Below are positions 29,432 to 38,699 of a DNA stretch of 64,000 bases, one piece after another (within the stretch, counting starts at the first letter, position 1; the number at the start of each line of letters is the position of its first letter). The stretch comes from Pectobacterium parmentieri (GTDB taxonomy: Bacteria; Pseudomonadota; Gammaproteobacteria; Enterobacterales; Enterobacteriaceae), in assembly GCF_001742145.1 (NCBI RefSeq), contig NZ_CP015749.1, positions 682,001-746,000 of the forward strand. Direction: 5' to 3'. Position numbers and translations under genes: made by a program. Under the pieces are notes generated by a model. It was given only the letters and a program-made list of their open reading frames with translations, ran no database searches and was not told where the DNA came from.

Positions 29432-29881
29432 TTATCGTGTGGACTCATGCAGGGTTTCGTCTTCTCGACAATCCCCTTCACTGCAATGCCCATAGAGATA
29501 CAAACTGTGGTTGGTCAATTTAATGCCGTGTCTTTCTGCGATCTCACGCTGACGTGCTTCGATAGATTCATCGCGGAATTCAATGACTTTGCCACAGTCG
29601 AGGCAAATTAAGTGATCGTGATGATGCTGCTGCGTCAATTCAAAGACGGATTTACCACCTTCGAAGTTATGACGGGTTACGATACCTGCATCATCAAACT
29701 GGTTGAGTACGCGATAGACGGTAGCAAGACCAATCTCTTCGCCCATATCAATCAGTCTCTTGTATAAATCTTCCGCACTGACGTGATGACAGACAGGATC
29801 CTGTAACACTTCCAGTATTTTCAGTCTTGGAAGAGTGACTTTCAAGCCGGCCTTCTTCAATGCGGTATTGTTGTCAGTCAT
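29432..29881 (-). CDS. fur: Ferric uptake regulator Fur
   Basis: Iron-responsive repressor. The 149-residue product (E. coli 148) has the winged helix domain (VCHHVSAEDLYKRL, GLATVYRVLNQF), the regulatory site HHHDHLICLDCGKV with the CxxC zinc pair, and a second cysteine pair in HCSEGDC. It lies downstream of fldA on the same strand, as in E. coli, where fldA and fur can be co-transcribed. The 329 bp gap between them (29882-30210) is AT-rich, holds the fldA hairpin at its far end, and gave no convincing Fur box or promoter by eye. Confidence 0.97.
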   Translation of the reverse strand: MTDNNTALKKAGLKVTLPRLKILEVLQDPVCHHVSAEDLYKRLIDMGEEIGLATVYRVLNQFDDAGIVTRHNFEGGKSVFELTQQHHHDHLICLDCGKVIEFRDESIEARQREIAERHGIKLTNHSLYLYGHCSEGDCREDETLHESTR

Positions 29882-30172
29882 GCGGGTTTAGTCCTGTAGC
29901 TTACTTATCAATGGAGGCTGCCTAGCCTATGACATCGGTCGGCTCAAAAAATGCAAACGCGTCTCAATTATAGAACCGCGCATACAAAATGAAAACAAGG
30001 GAATGTTAACAATATTGTCCCCACTCACACTACTGATATATAACGCAATCCGTTGTTGATGAATGAGGAAAAGGTAAAGCGCGTATAAAACCGATGGGAT
30101 TATTGTACAGGTTTACTGATAGAAGTTAAAAAAATGTATCAATTATTATGAAAGGTTTTACCTATCGATACT

Positions 30173-30207
30173 ATTTTGGCTCTGATAGGGATTATCAGAG
30201 CCAAAAT
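30173..30207 (-). terminator. Long hairpin after fldA
   Basis: ATTTTGGCTCTGATA and TATCAGAGCCAAAAT form a perfect 15-bp stem around a five-base loop, three bases beyond the fldA stop. A T tract is lacking after it, so it may act as a stabilising 3' stem or a leaky terminator that permits some read-through into fur. Confidence 0.65.
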
Positions 30208-30210
30208 GGC

Positions 30211-30738
30211 TTAACCAACCAGCTCTTTCAGATTCAGTTCATCGCCGATCTGTTTCACCCACGTCGTCACGCGCTCGCTGGTCAATTCAGGCTGGCGGTC
30301 TTCATCGATAGCCAAACCAATGAAGTGATTATCGTCGGCAAGTCCTTTAGACGCTTCAAAATAATAGCCTTCTGTTGGCCAGTGGCCGACAATCGTCGCG
30401 CCGCGAGGCTCAATGATGTCGCGAATAGTTCCCATGGCATCACAGAAGTATTCTGCATAGTCTTCCTGATCGCCACAGCCAAACAGAGCAACCAATTTTC
30501 CGGTGAAATCAACCTCTTCCAACGAAGGGAAGAAGTCATCCCAATCGCACTGAGCTTCACCGTAATACCAGGTTGGAATACCTAACAGCAGAATATCGAA
30601 ACCTTCCAGGTCTTCTTTGCTGCTTTTGGCGATGTCATGAACATCAGCAACGCTGGTGCCTAACTGTTGTTGGATCGTTTTGGCGATGTTTTCCGTGTTG
30701 CCGGTATCACTGCCAAAGAATATTCCGATGAGTGCCAT
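30211..30738 (-). CDS. fldA: Flavodoxin 1
   Basis: FMN electron carrier for radical-SAM activation, biotin synthase and MetH. The 175-residue product (E. coli 176) begins MALIGIFFGSDTGNTE, the phosphate-binding loop, and has the FMN-stacking PTWYYGE and GCGDQEDYAEYFCDAMG. A longer frame exists upstream, but the ATG at 30738 gives the family start and has AAGGGG about 10 bases upstream. In E. coli ybfE lies directly upstream. Here a chemoreceptor gene is inserted. Confidence 0.96.
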   Translation of the reverse strand: MALIGIFFGSDTGNTENIAKTIQQQLGTSVADVHDIAKSSKEDLEGFDILLLGIPTWYYGEAQCDWDDFFPSLEEVDFTGKLVALFGCGDQEDYAEYFCDAMGTIRDIIEPRGATIVGHWPTEGYYFEASKGLADDNHFIGLAIDEDRQPELTSERVTTWVKQIGDELNLKELVG

Positions 30739-31455
30739 GAATTGAATAACCCCTTGATTCCTAATGGTATGGTGTAATGTTTCACCCACTTATCTGCTAA
30801 TAATAACAGACACTCACATTAGGAGAAACTCGTATCGGTATAGAGGCGTAAATCAAGAGCATGCAAAATGCGGAGGGCGATAAAAGGAGCGAAGTGCATC
30901 TCTTCTGGCGCTAAATTATCCATGTCAATAGTATGGTTATATTGCCTTCCGAGATTAGACATGCATAGCCCAGTACCAGAAGGTTATTTATTTGCAACGA
31001 CGTTTCATTTTTTATGAATGATGTTTTTATTTTGCATTTCCTTTCAGTTGTAATTAAAAGCAGACTTCTTTTTTTAAGAAATAAAAGTCACGGAACGGTA
31101 CATCTCTATTTAGGGAGAATTAAAATACATACAAAAGATAATGTTTTTATTGAATTGAAGATTTGTAACATTTTTCGGGAATATTCCTAATCAAAGAAGA
31201 TAAGAATTATAATCATTTGTAGCTGAAACGATGCAACCTTGAAGAGAAAGTCTTTAGCTTTTGATATTAAAGAATAAAATGAAAATGATGTTTAAATTGC
31301 TTTTCCGTCTGGCTGTGTATCCACGCCAACGCACAAGGGACGTAGGGTGGCAGTCGCTTTGCTTTCAACCCTCTGATTAAAAAACGTATATTTATAAAAA
31401 TAGGCGAATTTATTCTCGGTGTGAAAAATTATATTAATAAATATAGCAAGAGTGC
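30739..31455. other. Long AT-rich gap between fldA and the chemoreceptor
   Basis: About 0.7 kb without a credible gene on either strand. It is visibly more AT-rich than the neighbours, with no complete hairpin terminator or known repeat that I can name. It must hold the fldA promoter on its left side. Together with the chemoreceptor it forms an insertion relative to the E. coli order fldA-ybfE. Confidence 0.6.
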
Positions 31456-31482
31456 TAAATATTCTCTGTATTTAGCCGATGA
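31456..31482 (+). promoter_or_regulatory. Sigma-28 (FliA) promoter for the chemoreceptor
   Basis: TAAA at 31456-31459 and GCCGATGA at 31475-31482 are separated by exactly 15 bases, matching the flagellar sigma-28 pattern (TAAA, 15 bases, GCCGATAA) with one mismatch. It lies about 145 bp before the chemoreceptor ATG and fits control with late flagellar genes. Confidence 0.75.
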
Positions 31483-31626
31483 ACTAGCGTGGTTTTTGAG
31501 TTTTCGACTCGGTGAAATGTGAACGCTAGGGAGAAGTGGTCTGTTTTATTGTGTGAATTTTCTGATTCATATTGGTTGATTAGCGATAAAAATCTTTTTA
31601 ACCATTTTCCTGATTTGGAGTGAGCT

Positions 31627-33294
31627 ATGAGACTTATTAAAAATATTGCCATCAGAACCGCTATGCTATGGGTGCTGGGCATTTTTTGTGTTCTTTGGGG
31701 GGGGGTATCGATATATACCCTGTTCTCTTTTAAAGAGATGACTACAACCTCAAAAACCAGCACCTTGCTGGTTCAGAACATGAATTTCATCAACCAGGGC
31801 AACGATCAATACTTCCGTATGGTAACCCGTCTGGCGCGTGCCGTAGATGCGCGTCGCAGTGGTGATAATGCTACCGCTGATAAAGAGCAGGCCTCTGCTC
31901 TCGTCGCGCTGGATAAACTGAAGTCTGATTTGGTGGCGTTTAATGCCATCGATCATGCGGGTCTGGATAATGCTCTGGTGCAGGCTGTCAGTCGTGACTG
32001 GAATAGTCTGGTTGTTCAAGGTGTTGAACCGCTTTATCAAAAGGCTGTTGCCAACGCGCTGGACGATTACCAAAATCAGGCCAAGAATATTGTGCCGCCA
32101 TTGAGCCGTCAGTTTGGCGCGTCCCTATCCGCATTCAGTAGCGCCAGCGCAGAGAAATTCGCTGCAGCGGGGGTTCGCTTTGAACAAATCACCACGGTTG
32201 GACAGAACATTTTGCTGAGCGGGCTGTTTATCGGTCTTATCATGCTGTTCCTGACCGACCGTTATTTGGTGGTGTGCTTGGTTCGCCCGCTGAATGACCT
32301 GCGCTATCACTTTGGCGTGATTGCTTCTGGTCACTTGGGCAAGCCGATTCTGGACTTTGGTAATAACTGCGTTGGCCGCCTATTTCCATTGCTGCGTGAA
32401 ATGCAGGGGAGTTTGGCTAGCACCGTTAGCACCATCAGAAACAGCACGGACTCCATCTATCAGGGGGCTTCTGAGATTGCTGCGGGTAATAACGATCTGT
32501 CATCACGTACCGAAGAGCAGGCTTCTGCGTTAGAAGAAACGGCAGCCAGCATGGAGCAACTGACGGCGACGGTGAAACAGAACGCAGAAAATGCCAATCA
32601 CGCCAGCCAATTGGCATTGCAAGCCTCAACAACGGCGAAGAAGGGTGGGCAGATCGTCGAAAACGTGGTGAAAACCATGGCAGAAATCTCCGGCAGTTCG
32701 AGAAAAATCGCAGAAATCACCACCGTGATTAACGGCATTGCTTTCCAGACCAACATTCTGGCGCTGAACGCCGCGGTAGAAGCGGCGCGTGCGGGCGAAC
32801 AAGGCCGTGGTTTTGCCGTGGTAGCCGGAGAAGTACGTAGTCTGGCGCAGCGTAGTGCACAGGCGGCGAAAGAGATTGAAGGGCTGATTTCTGAATCGGT
32901 CCGCTGTGTGGATACGGGTTCCAATTTGGTTAGCGATGCCGGCGACACCATGCAGGATATCGTCCGCGCGGTCACTAACGTGACAGATATTATGGGTGAA
33001 ATTGCCTCGGCATCTGAAGAACAGAGCAAAGGCATCGCACAGGTTGGTCAGGCAGTGGCGGAAATGGACAGCGTAACGCAGCAAAATGCGGCATTGGTTG
33101 AACAGGCCTCTTCGGCTGCCTTGTCGCTGGAAGAGCAGGCGGCGCTGTTGAACCAGACTGTGTCCCTGTTCCAACTGTCCGATTCGCAGTCAGCGCTGCA
33201 AGTGGCTGCAAAACCGGTGCAAAAAGCGGCAGTGATTGCCCCGCGTGCAGGCAAAGCACTGCCAGCCAGTAGCGACAACTGGGAAAAATTCTAA
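31627..33294 (+). CDS. Methyl-accepting chemotaxis protein, Tar-like
   Basis: Chemoreceptor that signals through CheA/CheW. The 555-residue product has a first membrane segment at about residues 9-30, a periplasmic four-helix Tar-type sensor domain (about 31-190), a second membrane segment (about 193-213), HAMP, methylation helices ([20 protein letters not shown]) and the signalling tip ([20 protein letters not shown]). The C-terminal pentapeptide is NWEKF, a variant of the NWETF docking site for CheR/CheB. The ligand cannot be told from sequence. Codons 24-27 contain nine consecutive G bases. It has its own sigma-28 promoter and is inserted between fldA and ybfE. The ATG at 31627 follows TGGAG. 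Confidence 0.95.
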   Translation: MRLIKNIAIRTAMLWVLGIFCVLWGGVSIYTLFSFKEMTTTSKTSTLLVQNMNFINQGNDQYFRMVTRLARAVDARRSGDNATADKEQASALVALDKLKSDLVAFNAIDHAGLDNALVQAVSRDWNSLVVQGVEPLYQKAVANALDDYQNQAKNIVPPLSRQFGASLSAFSSASAEKFAAAGVRFEQITTVGQNILLSGLFIGLIMLFLTDRYLVVCLVRPLNDLRYHFGVIASGHLGKPILDFGNNCVGRLFPLLREMQGSLASTVSTIRNSTDSIYQGASEIAAGNNDLSSRTEEQASALEETAASMEQLTATVKQNAENANHASQLALQASTTAKKGGQIVENVVKTMAEISGSSRKIAEITTVINGIAFQTNILALNAAVEAARAGEQGRGFAVVAGEVRSLAQRSAQAAKEIEGLISESVRCVDTGSNLVSDAGDTMQDIVRAVTNVTDIMGEIASASEEQSKGIAQVGQAVAEMDSVTQQNAALVEQASSAALSLEEQAALLNQTVSLFQLSDSQSALQVAAKPVQKAAVIAPRAGKALPASSDNWEKF

Positions 33295-33445
33295 CTGTTG
33301 TTTTAATCGGGAAATTTTTAATCAGAAAACAGTGTTGTTTTAATCCGGTGGCGTGTTTTTAGTCTCGGATGAATGTTCAGGCGGCGTCAGAGATGGCGCC
33401 GCGCAAAATATGAAACCGCACTATGTGAATATCGCGTTACGTCAA

Positions 33446-33727
33446 TCAGGGCTGCTGTTCGGCCAACTGTGCCAGCAACATCTCTTCAATCAATTCACTG
33501 CGGCTAATGTTCCGCTGTTCAGCAAGGCTGTTCAGGATATCCACAGCGTCGCTGTTAATCTTTAATTCAACACGGCGTAAGCCACGCACTTTATCGCGAC
33601 GTAGTTGATTACGCTTGTTAATTCTTAGTTGTTCGTCACGTGTGAGCGGGTTGGTCTTGGGGCGGCCCGGACGACGCTCATCTGCGAACAGATCCAGTGT
33701 AGTGCGATCCGTTTGTTCTTTTGCCAT
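33446..33727 (-). CDS. ybfE: YbfE, small LexA-regulon-type protein
   Basis: 93-residue basic protein matching E. coli YbfE (97 residues in that form) along its length: MAKEQTDRTTLDLFADERRP, then GRPKTNPLTRDEQLRINKRN, and a C-terminal ribbon-helix-helix-like part (VELKINSDAVDILNSLAEQR...SRSELIEEML). In E. coli it is in the LexA regulon. I looked for a CTG-N10-CAG site upstream and found none that convinces. The fold suggests DNA binding, but the function is unknown. Confidence 0.9.
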   Translation of the reverse strand: MAKEQTDRTTLDLFADERRPGRPKTNPLTRDEQLRINKRNQLRRDKVRGLRRVELKINSDAVDILNSLAEQRNISRSELIEEMLLAQLAEQQP

Positions 33728-33952
33728 AAGTAATGATACTGCAAGGTATTCGGATCAAAATACACAGAACTGCCCGTTCTGTCCTACAGATAAAATCGAT
33801 GCCTACCCTCACTCTGCAATAGGATTGTCAGGGGGCGGTTTGGCTATCTGTGGAACATGCCGGGGAATTACGCGTGCACTTTGATGAAGTGGTTACAATG
33901 ACTTGTGGCTGAATCAGCCGTCCCTCTACTGCGAACGCCATCATACCCTAGC

Positions 33953-34007
33953 CACACTGGCGGCGACAACGGTTAACTGCCGCTGTTGCCATGAATCCGC
34001 CAGTGTG
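33953..34007 (-). repeat. Large two-step hairpin after ybfF
   Basis: CACACTGGCGG and CCGCCAGTGTG form a perfect 11-bp outer stem (33953-33963 and 33997-34007), with an inner imperfect stem GGCGACAACGG/CCGCTGTTGCC. It starts 12 bases after the ybfF stop. No T tract follows. It is a structured 3' region or a small mobile palindrome of unknown origin. Confidence 0.75.
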
Positions 34008-34019
34008 TGTATGGTCTGG

Positions 34020-34799
34020 TTAATTCGCGTCCAGAAAACGGTGGATAGCGCGCAAAACGGTATCGGGTTTTTCTGAGTGAACCCAGTGGCCCGCGCCGCT
34101 GACAACGTGCGCCCGCGCCGCTGGGAACTGACGCAGCAGCGAATCACGGTAGCGATCGTCCAGATAGGGGGAATCGCCGCCGCGGATGAATAATATTGGC
34201 CCTTGCCAAGCCGGAACCTCTTGCCAGCCAACAATGTTTTCATACTCATCCCACAAGGCTGGTACGTTAAAACGCCACTCTCCCTGCTGGAAGGATTTCA
34301 GCAAAAACTGAATTACGCCTTCTTCTTTTATATATTGGCGCATGAGTGCGGTTGCTTCGGTTCGTGATGTCAGGCCTGCTTCCGTTACGGCACGCAGTGC
34401 AGTGAAGATGGTGTCGTGGCGGCGTACTTGATAATCCACTGGCGCGATATCAATCGCGACCAGTTTGTCCAGCCGTTCAGGAATAAGCTCGCTGAGCGCC
34501 ATAGCGACTTTTCCTCCCATCGAATGCCCAATAACGATAGTGCGTTCGATGTTCAGTTCATCCAGCAGCGTCAATACATCCTCTGCCATGGCGGGGTAGT
34601 TCATCTGTGATGACCGTGGCGATAAACCGTGATTGCGTAAATCGATTTGCAGGATGTCATGCGTATTTTGCAAATCCCGACCCAGTACGCCAAGGTTATC
34701 TAATGTGCCAAACAAGCCATGAATCAGGACGACAGGGCGTTTATCTGTGGGCTGGTGCGCATTTTGCCAGCGATGATTCAATTTCATGGTGAAGTTCAT
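34020..34799 (-). CDS. ybfF: Alpha/beta-hydrolase esterase YbfF
   Basis: Acyl-CoA/short-chain esterase of the alpha/beta-hydrolase family. The 259-residue product (E. coli 254) has the oxyanion motif HGLFGTLDN, the nucleophile elbow GHSMGGKVA, an acidic residue in the C-terminal half and the catalytic His in GAGHWVHSEKP. The start at 34799 (MNFTMKLNHRW) or the ATG four codons later are both possible. It is divergent from seqA. The gap 34800-35071 holds the seqA promoter region and nothing that I can name. Confidence 0.94.
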   Translation of the reverse strand: MNFTMKLNHRWQNAHQPTDKRPVVLIHGLFGTLDNLGVLGRDLQNTHDILQIDLRNHGLSPRSSQMNYPAMAEDVLTLLDELNIERTIVIGHSMGGKVAMALSELIPERLDKLVAIDIAPVDYQVRRHDTIFTALRAVTEAGLTSRTEATALMRQYIKEEGVIQFLLKSFQQGEWRFNVPALWDEYENIVGWQEVPAWQGPILFIRGGDSPYLDDRYRDSLLRQFPAARAHVVSGAGHWVHSEKPDTVLRAIHRFLDAN

Positions 34800-35071
34800 T
34801 CAGAGAGACATGGGCTTAGGGTATCATGACTTTAGAGGCAATGTTGTCACTGAAGGAACGGTAAGGGACACGTATAGCTACTTGAATGGATGTGAAAGGC
34901 ATTGGGGCATAGTCTGACTTTTGGTATTGTCCCATTATGCCGCTGTTCGATAATGTTTGAACGCCTGTATAATCCTTTTGATTTGAGTCATCTACCCATC
35001 GATGTCGGGTTGCAGAAGGGAACAACTCTGTAATTTGCACGATAATGGGTAAAAAACAGCACTGGATAAAG

Positions 35072-35608
35072 ATGAAAACTATTGAAGTCGACGAAGAGCT
35101 TTATCGTTATATTGCCAGCCACACACAGCATATTGGTGAGAGCGCATCGGATATTTTACGGCGCATGCTGAAATTTACTGCTGGGCAGCCTGTTACAACG
35201 CCAGCGGTAGAGACGACGGCAACGGCGACGTCTCAGCCTGCTGTTGCGCCGAGCCCGCGCGATCGGGTTCGCACCTTGCGTGAACTGCTGCTGTCAGATG
35301 AATACGCTGAACAAAATAAGGCCATTAATCGCTTTATGCTGGTTTTGTGCTCGCTATATACCCTGGCGCCACAGGAATTTGCTGCCGCGACGGAATCGCT
35401 TCATGGCCGGACTCGGGTCTATTTTGCGGGCGACCAACAAACATTGCTTCAGCATGGCACACACACCAAGCCTAAACATATTCCGGGTACGCCATACTGG
35501 GTGATTACCAATACGAATACGGGTCGTAAACGCAGTATGGTTGAGCACATTATGCTGACGATGCAGTTCCCTGCGGAACTAACAGAAAAAGTGTGTGGAA
35601 CCATCTAA
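35072..35608 (+). CDS. seqA: Replication initiation negative regulator SeqA
   Basis: Binds hemimethylated GATC sites and sequesters oriC after initiation. The 178-residue product (E. coli 181) starts MKTIEVDEELYRYIASHTQHIGES, the N-terminal oligomerisation region, followed by a variable Thr/Ala/Pro linker (TTPAVETTATATSQPAVAPS) and the DNA-binding domain with RTRVYFAGDQQTLL and ITNTNTGRKR. A longer frame upstream is possible, but the ATG at 35072 gives the conserved start. It is followed by pgm, 126 bp downstream, with a small repeat-like fragment in between. Confidence 0.96.
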   Translation: MKTIEVDEELYRYIASHTQHIGESASDILRRMLKFTAGQPVTTPAVETTATATSQPAVAPSPRDRVRTLRELLLSDEYAEQNKAINRFMLVLCSLYTLAPQEFAAATESLHGRTRVYFAGDQQTLLQHGTHTKPKHIPGTPYWVITNTNTGRKRSMVEHIMLTMQFPAELTEKVCGTI

Positions 35609-35734
35609 TCATCTATCTATCCCCTACATAATTCGAGTGGCATGCAGTCAACACCCAAACCGCTCGAAGAATGAGGGGGATAACATCAACCACTTATCTA
35701 ACTACACTAACTACAGCGTTAGGGAGAAGCGCCA

Positions 35735-37378
35735 ATGGCTAATCACCCAAGGGCCGGACAGCCTGCCCAGCAGAGCGATTTGATTAATGTGGCACAGTTA
35801 ACGTCACAATATTATGTGTTGCGCCCGGAAGTCGGCAATACCGCTCATGCGGTGAAATTCGGTACGTCTGGCCATCGTGGTAGCGCCGGGCGTCATAGCT
35901 TTAATGAACCGCACATTCTGGCGATTGCGCAGGCGATTGCAGAAGAGCGCAAAAAGCAGGGCATCAGCGGCCCGTGCTATGTTGGGAAAGATACTCACGC
36001 GCTCTCCGAGCCAGCGTTTATTTCCGTGCTGGAAGTGTTGGCTGCCAACGGTGTGGATGTCATTGTTCAGTTGGATAATGGTTTTACCCCAACGCCTGCG
36101 GTGTCTAACGCGATTTTGGTTCATAATCGTCAGGGCGGTGCGCTGGCGGACGGTATTGTGATTACGCCGTCTCACAACCCGCCGGAAGATGGCGGCATTA
36201 AATATAATCCACCGAACGGCGGCCCTGCGGATACTAATCTGACCAGCGTGATTGAAACGCGTGCGAATGCGCTGTTGGCAGATGAACTGCGTGACGTGAA
36301 GCGTATTACGCTGGATCAGGCGTTTAACAGCGGACATGTCCACGAGCAGGATCTGGTTCAAGCTTATGTAGAAGGTCTGGCTAGCGTGGTGGACATGGTG
36401 GCTATTCAACGCGCCGGTCTGAAACTGGGCGTCGACCCGCTAGGTGGTTCCGGCATTGCCTACTGGCAGCGCATCGCAGAACACTACAAGCTGGATCTGA
36501 CGCTGGTTAACGATGCTGTCGATCAAACATTCCGCTTTATGTCGCTGGATCATGACGGCGTGATCCGTATGGATTGCTCGTCAGAATTCGCGATGGCCGG
36601 ATTGCTAGCGCTGCGTGACAAATTCGATCTGGCGTTTGCCAACGATCCTGATTATGACCGCCACGGCATTGTCACCCCTGCTGGGTTGATGAACCCGAAC
36701 CACTATCTGGCGGTGGCAATCAACTATCTGTTCCAGCACCGTCCACAGTGGGGGCAATCTGTTGCTGTCGGTAAAACGCTGGTATCCAGTGCGATGATCG
36801 ACCGCGTGGTGGCAGATTTGGGCCGCAAGCTGGTGGAAGTGCCGGTTGGCTTCAAATGGTTCGTTGATGGCCTATATGACGGCAGTTTTGGCTTCGGCGG
36901 TGAAGAAAGCGCGGGAGCTTCCTTCTTGCGCTTTGATGGCACGCCATGGTCAACGGACAAAGATGGCATCATCCTGTGTCTGCTGGCAGCGGAAATTACG
37001 GCTGTGACGGGTAAGAATCCGCAGCAGCATTATGATGAGCTGGCACAGCGCTTTGGCGCACCAAGCTACAACCGTATTCAGGCTTCCGCGACGCACGCGC
37101 AAAAAGCCGCGCTGTCCAAGTTGTCTCCTGAGCAGGTATCAGCGAGCACGCTGGCGGGCGATCCGATTACGGCTCGCCTGACCGCTGCACCGGGCAATGG
37201 TGCATCAATTGGTGGCCTGAAAGTGATGACGGAGAACGGCTGGTTCGCCGCACGTCCTTCCGGTACGGAAGAAGCCTACAAGATCTACTGTGAAAGTTTC
37301 CTCGGGGTGGAACACCGCGAGCGAATCGAGAAAGAAGCGGTAGAGATTGTTAGTGCGGTGCTTGCCAGCGCCAAATAA
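35735..37378 (+). CDS. pgm: Phosphoglucomutase (alpha-D-glucose)
   Basis: Interconverts glucose-1-phosphate and glucose-6-phosphate for glycogen, nucleotide sugars and galactose use. The 547-residue product (E. coli 546) has the active phosphoserine in [11 protein letters not shown], the metal-binding loop DPDYDRHG, the sugar-binding GGEESAGAS and the phosphate-binding RPSGTE. It follows seqA on the same strand as in E. coli and ends in a hairpin. Confidence 0.97.
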   Translation: MANHPRAGQPAQQSDLINVAQLTSQYYVLRPEVGNTAHAVKFGTSGHRGSAGRHSFNEPHILAIAQAIAEERKKQGISGPCYVGKDTHALSEPAFISVLEVLAANGVDVIVQLDNGFTPTPAVSNAILVHNRQGGALADGIVITPSHNPPEDGGIKYNPPNGGPADTNLTSVIETRANALLADELRDVKRITLDQAFNSGHVHEQDLVQAYVEGLASVVDMVAIQRAGLKLGVDPLGGSGIAYWQRIAEHYKLDLTLVNDAVDQTFRFMSLDHDGVIRMDCSSEFAMAGLLALRDKFDLAFANDPDYDRHGIVTPAGLMNPNHYLAVAINYLFQHRPQWGQSVAVGKTLVSSAMIDRVVADLGRKLVEVPVGFKWFVDGLYDGSFGFGGEESAGASFLRFDGTPWSTDKDGIILCLLAAEITAVTGKNPQQHYDELAQRFGAPSYNRIQASATHAQKAALSKLSPEQVSASTLAGDPITARLTAAPGNGASIGGLKVMTENGWFAARPSGTEEAYKIYCESFLGVEHRERIEKEAVEIVSAVLASAK

Positions 37379-37383
37379 GTGAA

Positions 37384-37407
37384 AAGGGCGCTGCTTGCAG
37401 CGCCCTT
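37384..37407. terminator. Terminator between pgm and the convergent EamA gene
   Basis: AAGGGCGCTGC and GCAGCGCCCTT form a perfect 11-bp stem with a two-base loop (effectively four bases). It lies six bases after the pgm stop and 29 bases after the convergent EamA gene, with only a short T-rich tail on each strand. Confidence 0.8.
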
Positions 37408-37435
37408 GTTAATCTCGTTCAGCCAGAAAACGTAT

Positions 37436-37864
37436 TTATCCTAACGCAACAAGTAGCGCACCCACTGAAATCAGCGCCACGCCGGCTCCCGCCATTAGCG
37501 AAATTTTTTCTCCCAGCAGGATGACCGCCAGCACGACGGCAAATACCACGCTGAGTTTATCGATCGGCGCGACCTGTGCGACGTTACCGTTCTTCAACGC
37601 GACAAAGTAAAACAGCCACGACAGCGCTCCCGCGATGCCGCTGAGTACAATGAACAATAGCGCTTTCTTATTAGCGATAACTTCACCGACCAGCACCAGC
37701 TTACCTTGTGCGACCACTACCCCCACCAGAAAAAGTGCCATGATGACGGCACGAATCGCGGTCGCCGTATTGGCGTCCAAATTTTGCAGACCGATCTTGC
37801 CAAATATTGCGACCATCGCGGCGCATACGGCAGACAACAAAGCATAAATTAACCAACTACTCAT
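37436..37864 (-). CDS. Small EamA-family transporter
   Basis: 142-residue membrane protein from the ATG at 37864 (MSSWLIYALLSAVCAAMVAIF). It has about five hydrophobic segments and corresponds to a single EamA/DMT repeat, like other half-size drug/metabolite transporters that work as dimers. A longer frame (160 residues) is open upstream, but its extra part is not hydrophobic and lacks the family start. The substrate is unknown. It sits where E. coli has unrelated genes between pgm and kdpE. A short promoter gap separates it from the kdp remnant. Confidence 0.85.
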   Translation of the reverse strand: MSSWLIYALLSAVCAAMVAIFGKIGLQNLDANTATAIRAVIMALFLVGVVVAQGKLVLVGEVIANKKALLFIVLSGIAGALSWLFYFVALKNGNVAQVAPIDKLSVVFAVVLAVILLGEKISLMAGAGVALISVGALLVALG

Positions 37865-37946
37865 GATGGCGTATCCCTGAAGAGAAGGCAGGCGCGTACC
37901 GTGGGAGAGGTTCGCCAAGGACGCTGCCTGATACAGAAGGATGATT

Positions 37947-38423
37947 TTACGGTATAAATCGATAACCGATAGCGGTTTCAGTCAAGAGATGGCGCGGTCT
38001 TGCCGGGTCGCTTTCCAGCTTCTGGCGTAGATGCCCCATATAAATACGCAGATAGTGGCTGTGTTCGACGGCGTTTGGCCCCCAGACCTGCGTCAGGAGC
38101 TGGCGTTGCGTCAGCACTTTGCCGGGGTTGGCGAGCAAGGTTGCCAGCAGACGAAATTCGATGGGCGTCAGGTGCAGTTCCTGACCGTCGCGGTTCACCT
38201 GCCGATTAAGCAAATCTACGGTAATCGTACCGAAGCTCACCAGCGGTGTTTCCTGCTGGGTATTGTTGTGGCGACGGAGCGCGACGCGCAGCCGTGCCAG
38301 CAGTTCGCCGATGCCAAACGGTTTGGTTAGGTAATCATCGGCACCGGCATCCAGCGCAGCTATTTTATCCTGCTCGTCGGTACAGGCAGATAGCACAATA
38401 ACGGGCAGGCTGCTCCACTGACG
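37947..38423 (-). pseudogene. kdpE: kdpE remnant (response regulator lacking its N-terminus)
   Basis: The frame encodes the last about 158 residues of KdpE: the end of the receiver domain (RQWSSLPVIVLSACTDEQDK, the KPFGIGELLARLRVALRR linker with the conserved Lys-Pro) and the whole winged-helix DNA-binding domain ending LLTETAIGYRFIP. About 67 residues at the start, including the phospho-acceptor Asp region, are missing. Homology stops at base 38423, where a stop codon (38424-38426) precedes the KdpE frame, and the sequence changes to a kdpD piece. An internal ATG at 38396 could still be translated, but the product could not be phosphorylated in the normal way. Confidence 0.85.
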
Positions 38424-38542
38424 TTAATCACGGCAGCGAACACCAATGGCCAACGACCGAAGAAAAGCGCGACGATGACGACAGCCAGCAGATAAATCAT
38501 CACTAGCACGAGCAGACTGCCTAAGACGATGCTGAGCGTCAC
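38421..38542 (-). pseudogene. kdpF'-'kdpD splice, remnant of the kdpFABCD genes
   Basis: A GTG at 38542, preceded by CCGGAGG six bases upstream, starts a KdpF-like peptide (MTLSIVLGSLLVLV) that passes without a break into MIYLLAVVIVALFFGRWP, which matches a transmembrane part of the sensor kinase KdpD (MLYLLGVVLVALFYGRWP in E. coli, from memory), and ends at VINV where KdpE sequence begins in another frame. So kdpA, kdpB, kdpC, most of kdpD and the start of kdpE are gone. The open frame runs on out of frame to about 38360. This implies two deletions, one joining kdpF to kdpD and one joining kdpD to kdpE. Confidence 0.8.
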
Positions 38543-38620
38543 AACACACCTCCGGAACAAAATAGACAGCGTCAGGGTAGGAAAACGCAGGAAAAGAAGG
38601 TGCAAATTTCCCGTCGGTAG

Positions 38621-38642
38621 GCGTAAAAAAAGTATAAAAATG
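38621..38642 (-). promoter_or_regulatory. KdpE-type binding site left upstream of the lost kdp operon
   Basis: On the minus strand TTTTTATACTTTTTTTACG lies about 80 bp before the kdpF GTG. It matches the KdpE target of the E. coli kdpFABC promoter as I recall it (TTTATAC followed by TTTTTTTACA). The regulatory region thus outlived the operon. Confidence 0.6.
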
Positions 38643-38699
38643 GGGTGAAATGGAAATAGACGGTGGAGATCTCCACGTTGCTATGTAGACTTTACATAA

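Noticed and set aside
29882..30172. Fur box in front of fur
   Set aside because: The AT-rich gap has loose ATAAT/ATTAT matches only. They are too weak to call.
33728..33830. LexA box upstream of ybfE
   Set aside because: Several CTG and CAG triplets occur, but none is spaced as CTG-N10-CAG with a fitting centre.
33615..33884. Plus-strand ORF of 89 codons with CPFC and CGTC pairs opposite ybfE
   Set aside because: Most of it is antisense to ybfE, it has no ribosome-binding site and the cysteine pairs do not form a known motif.
33953..34007. The large hairpin as part of a retron or group II intron
   Set aside because: No reverse transcriptase or other linked gene is present in the window.
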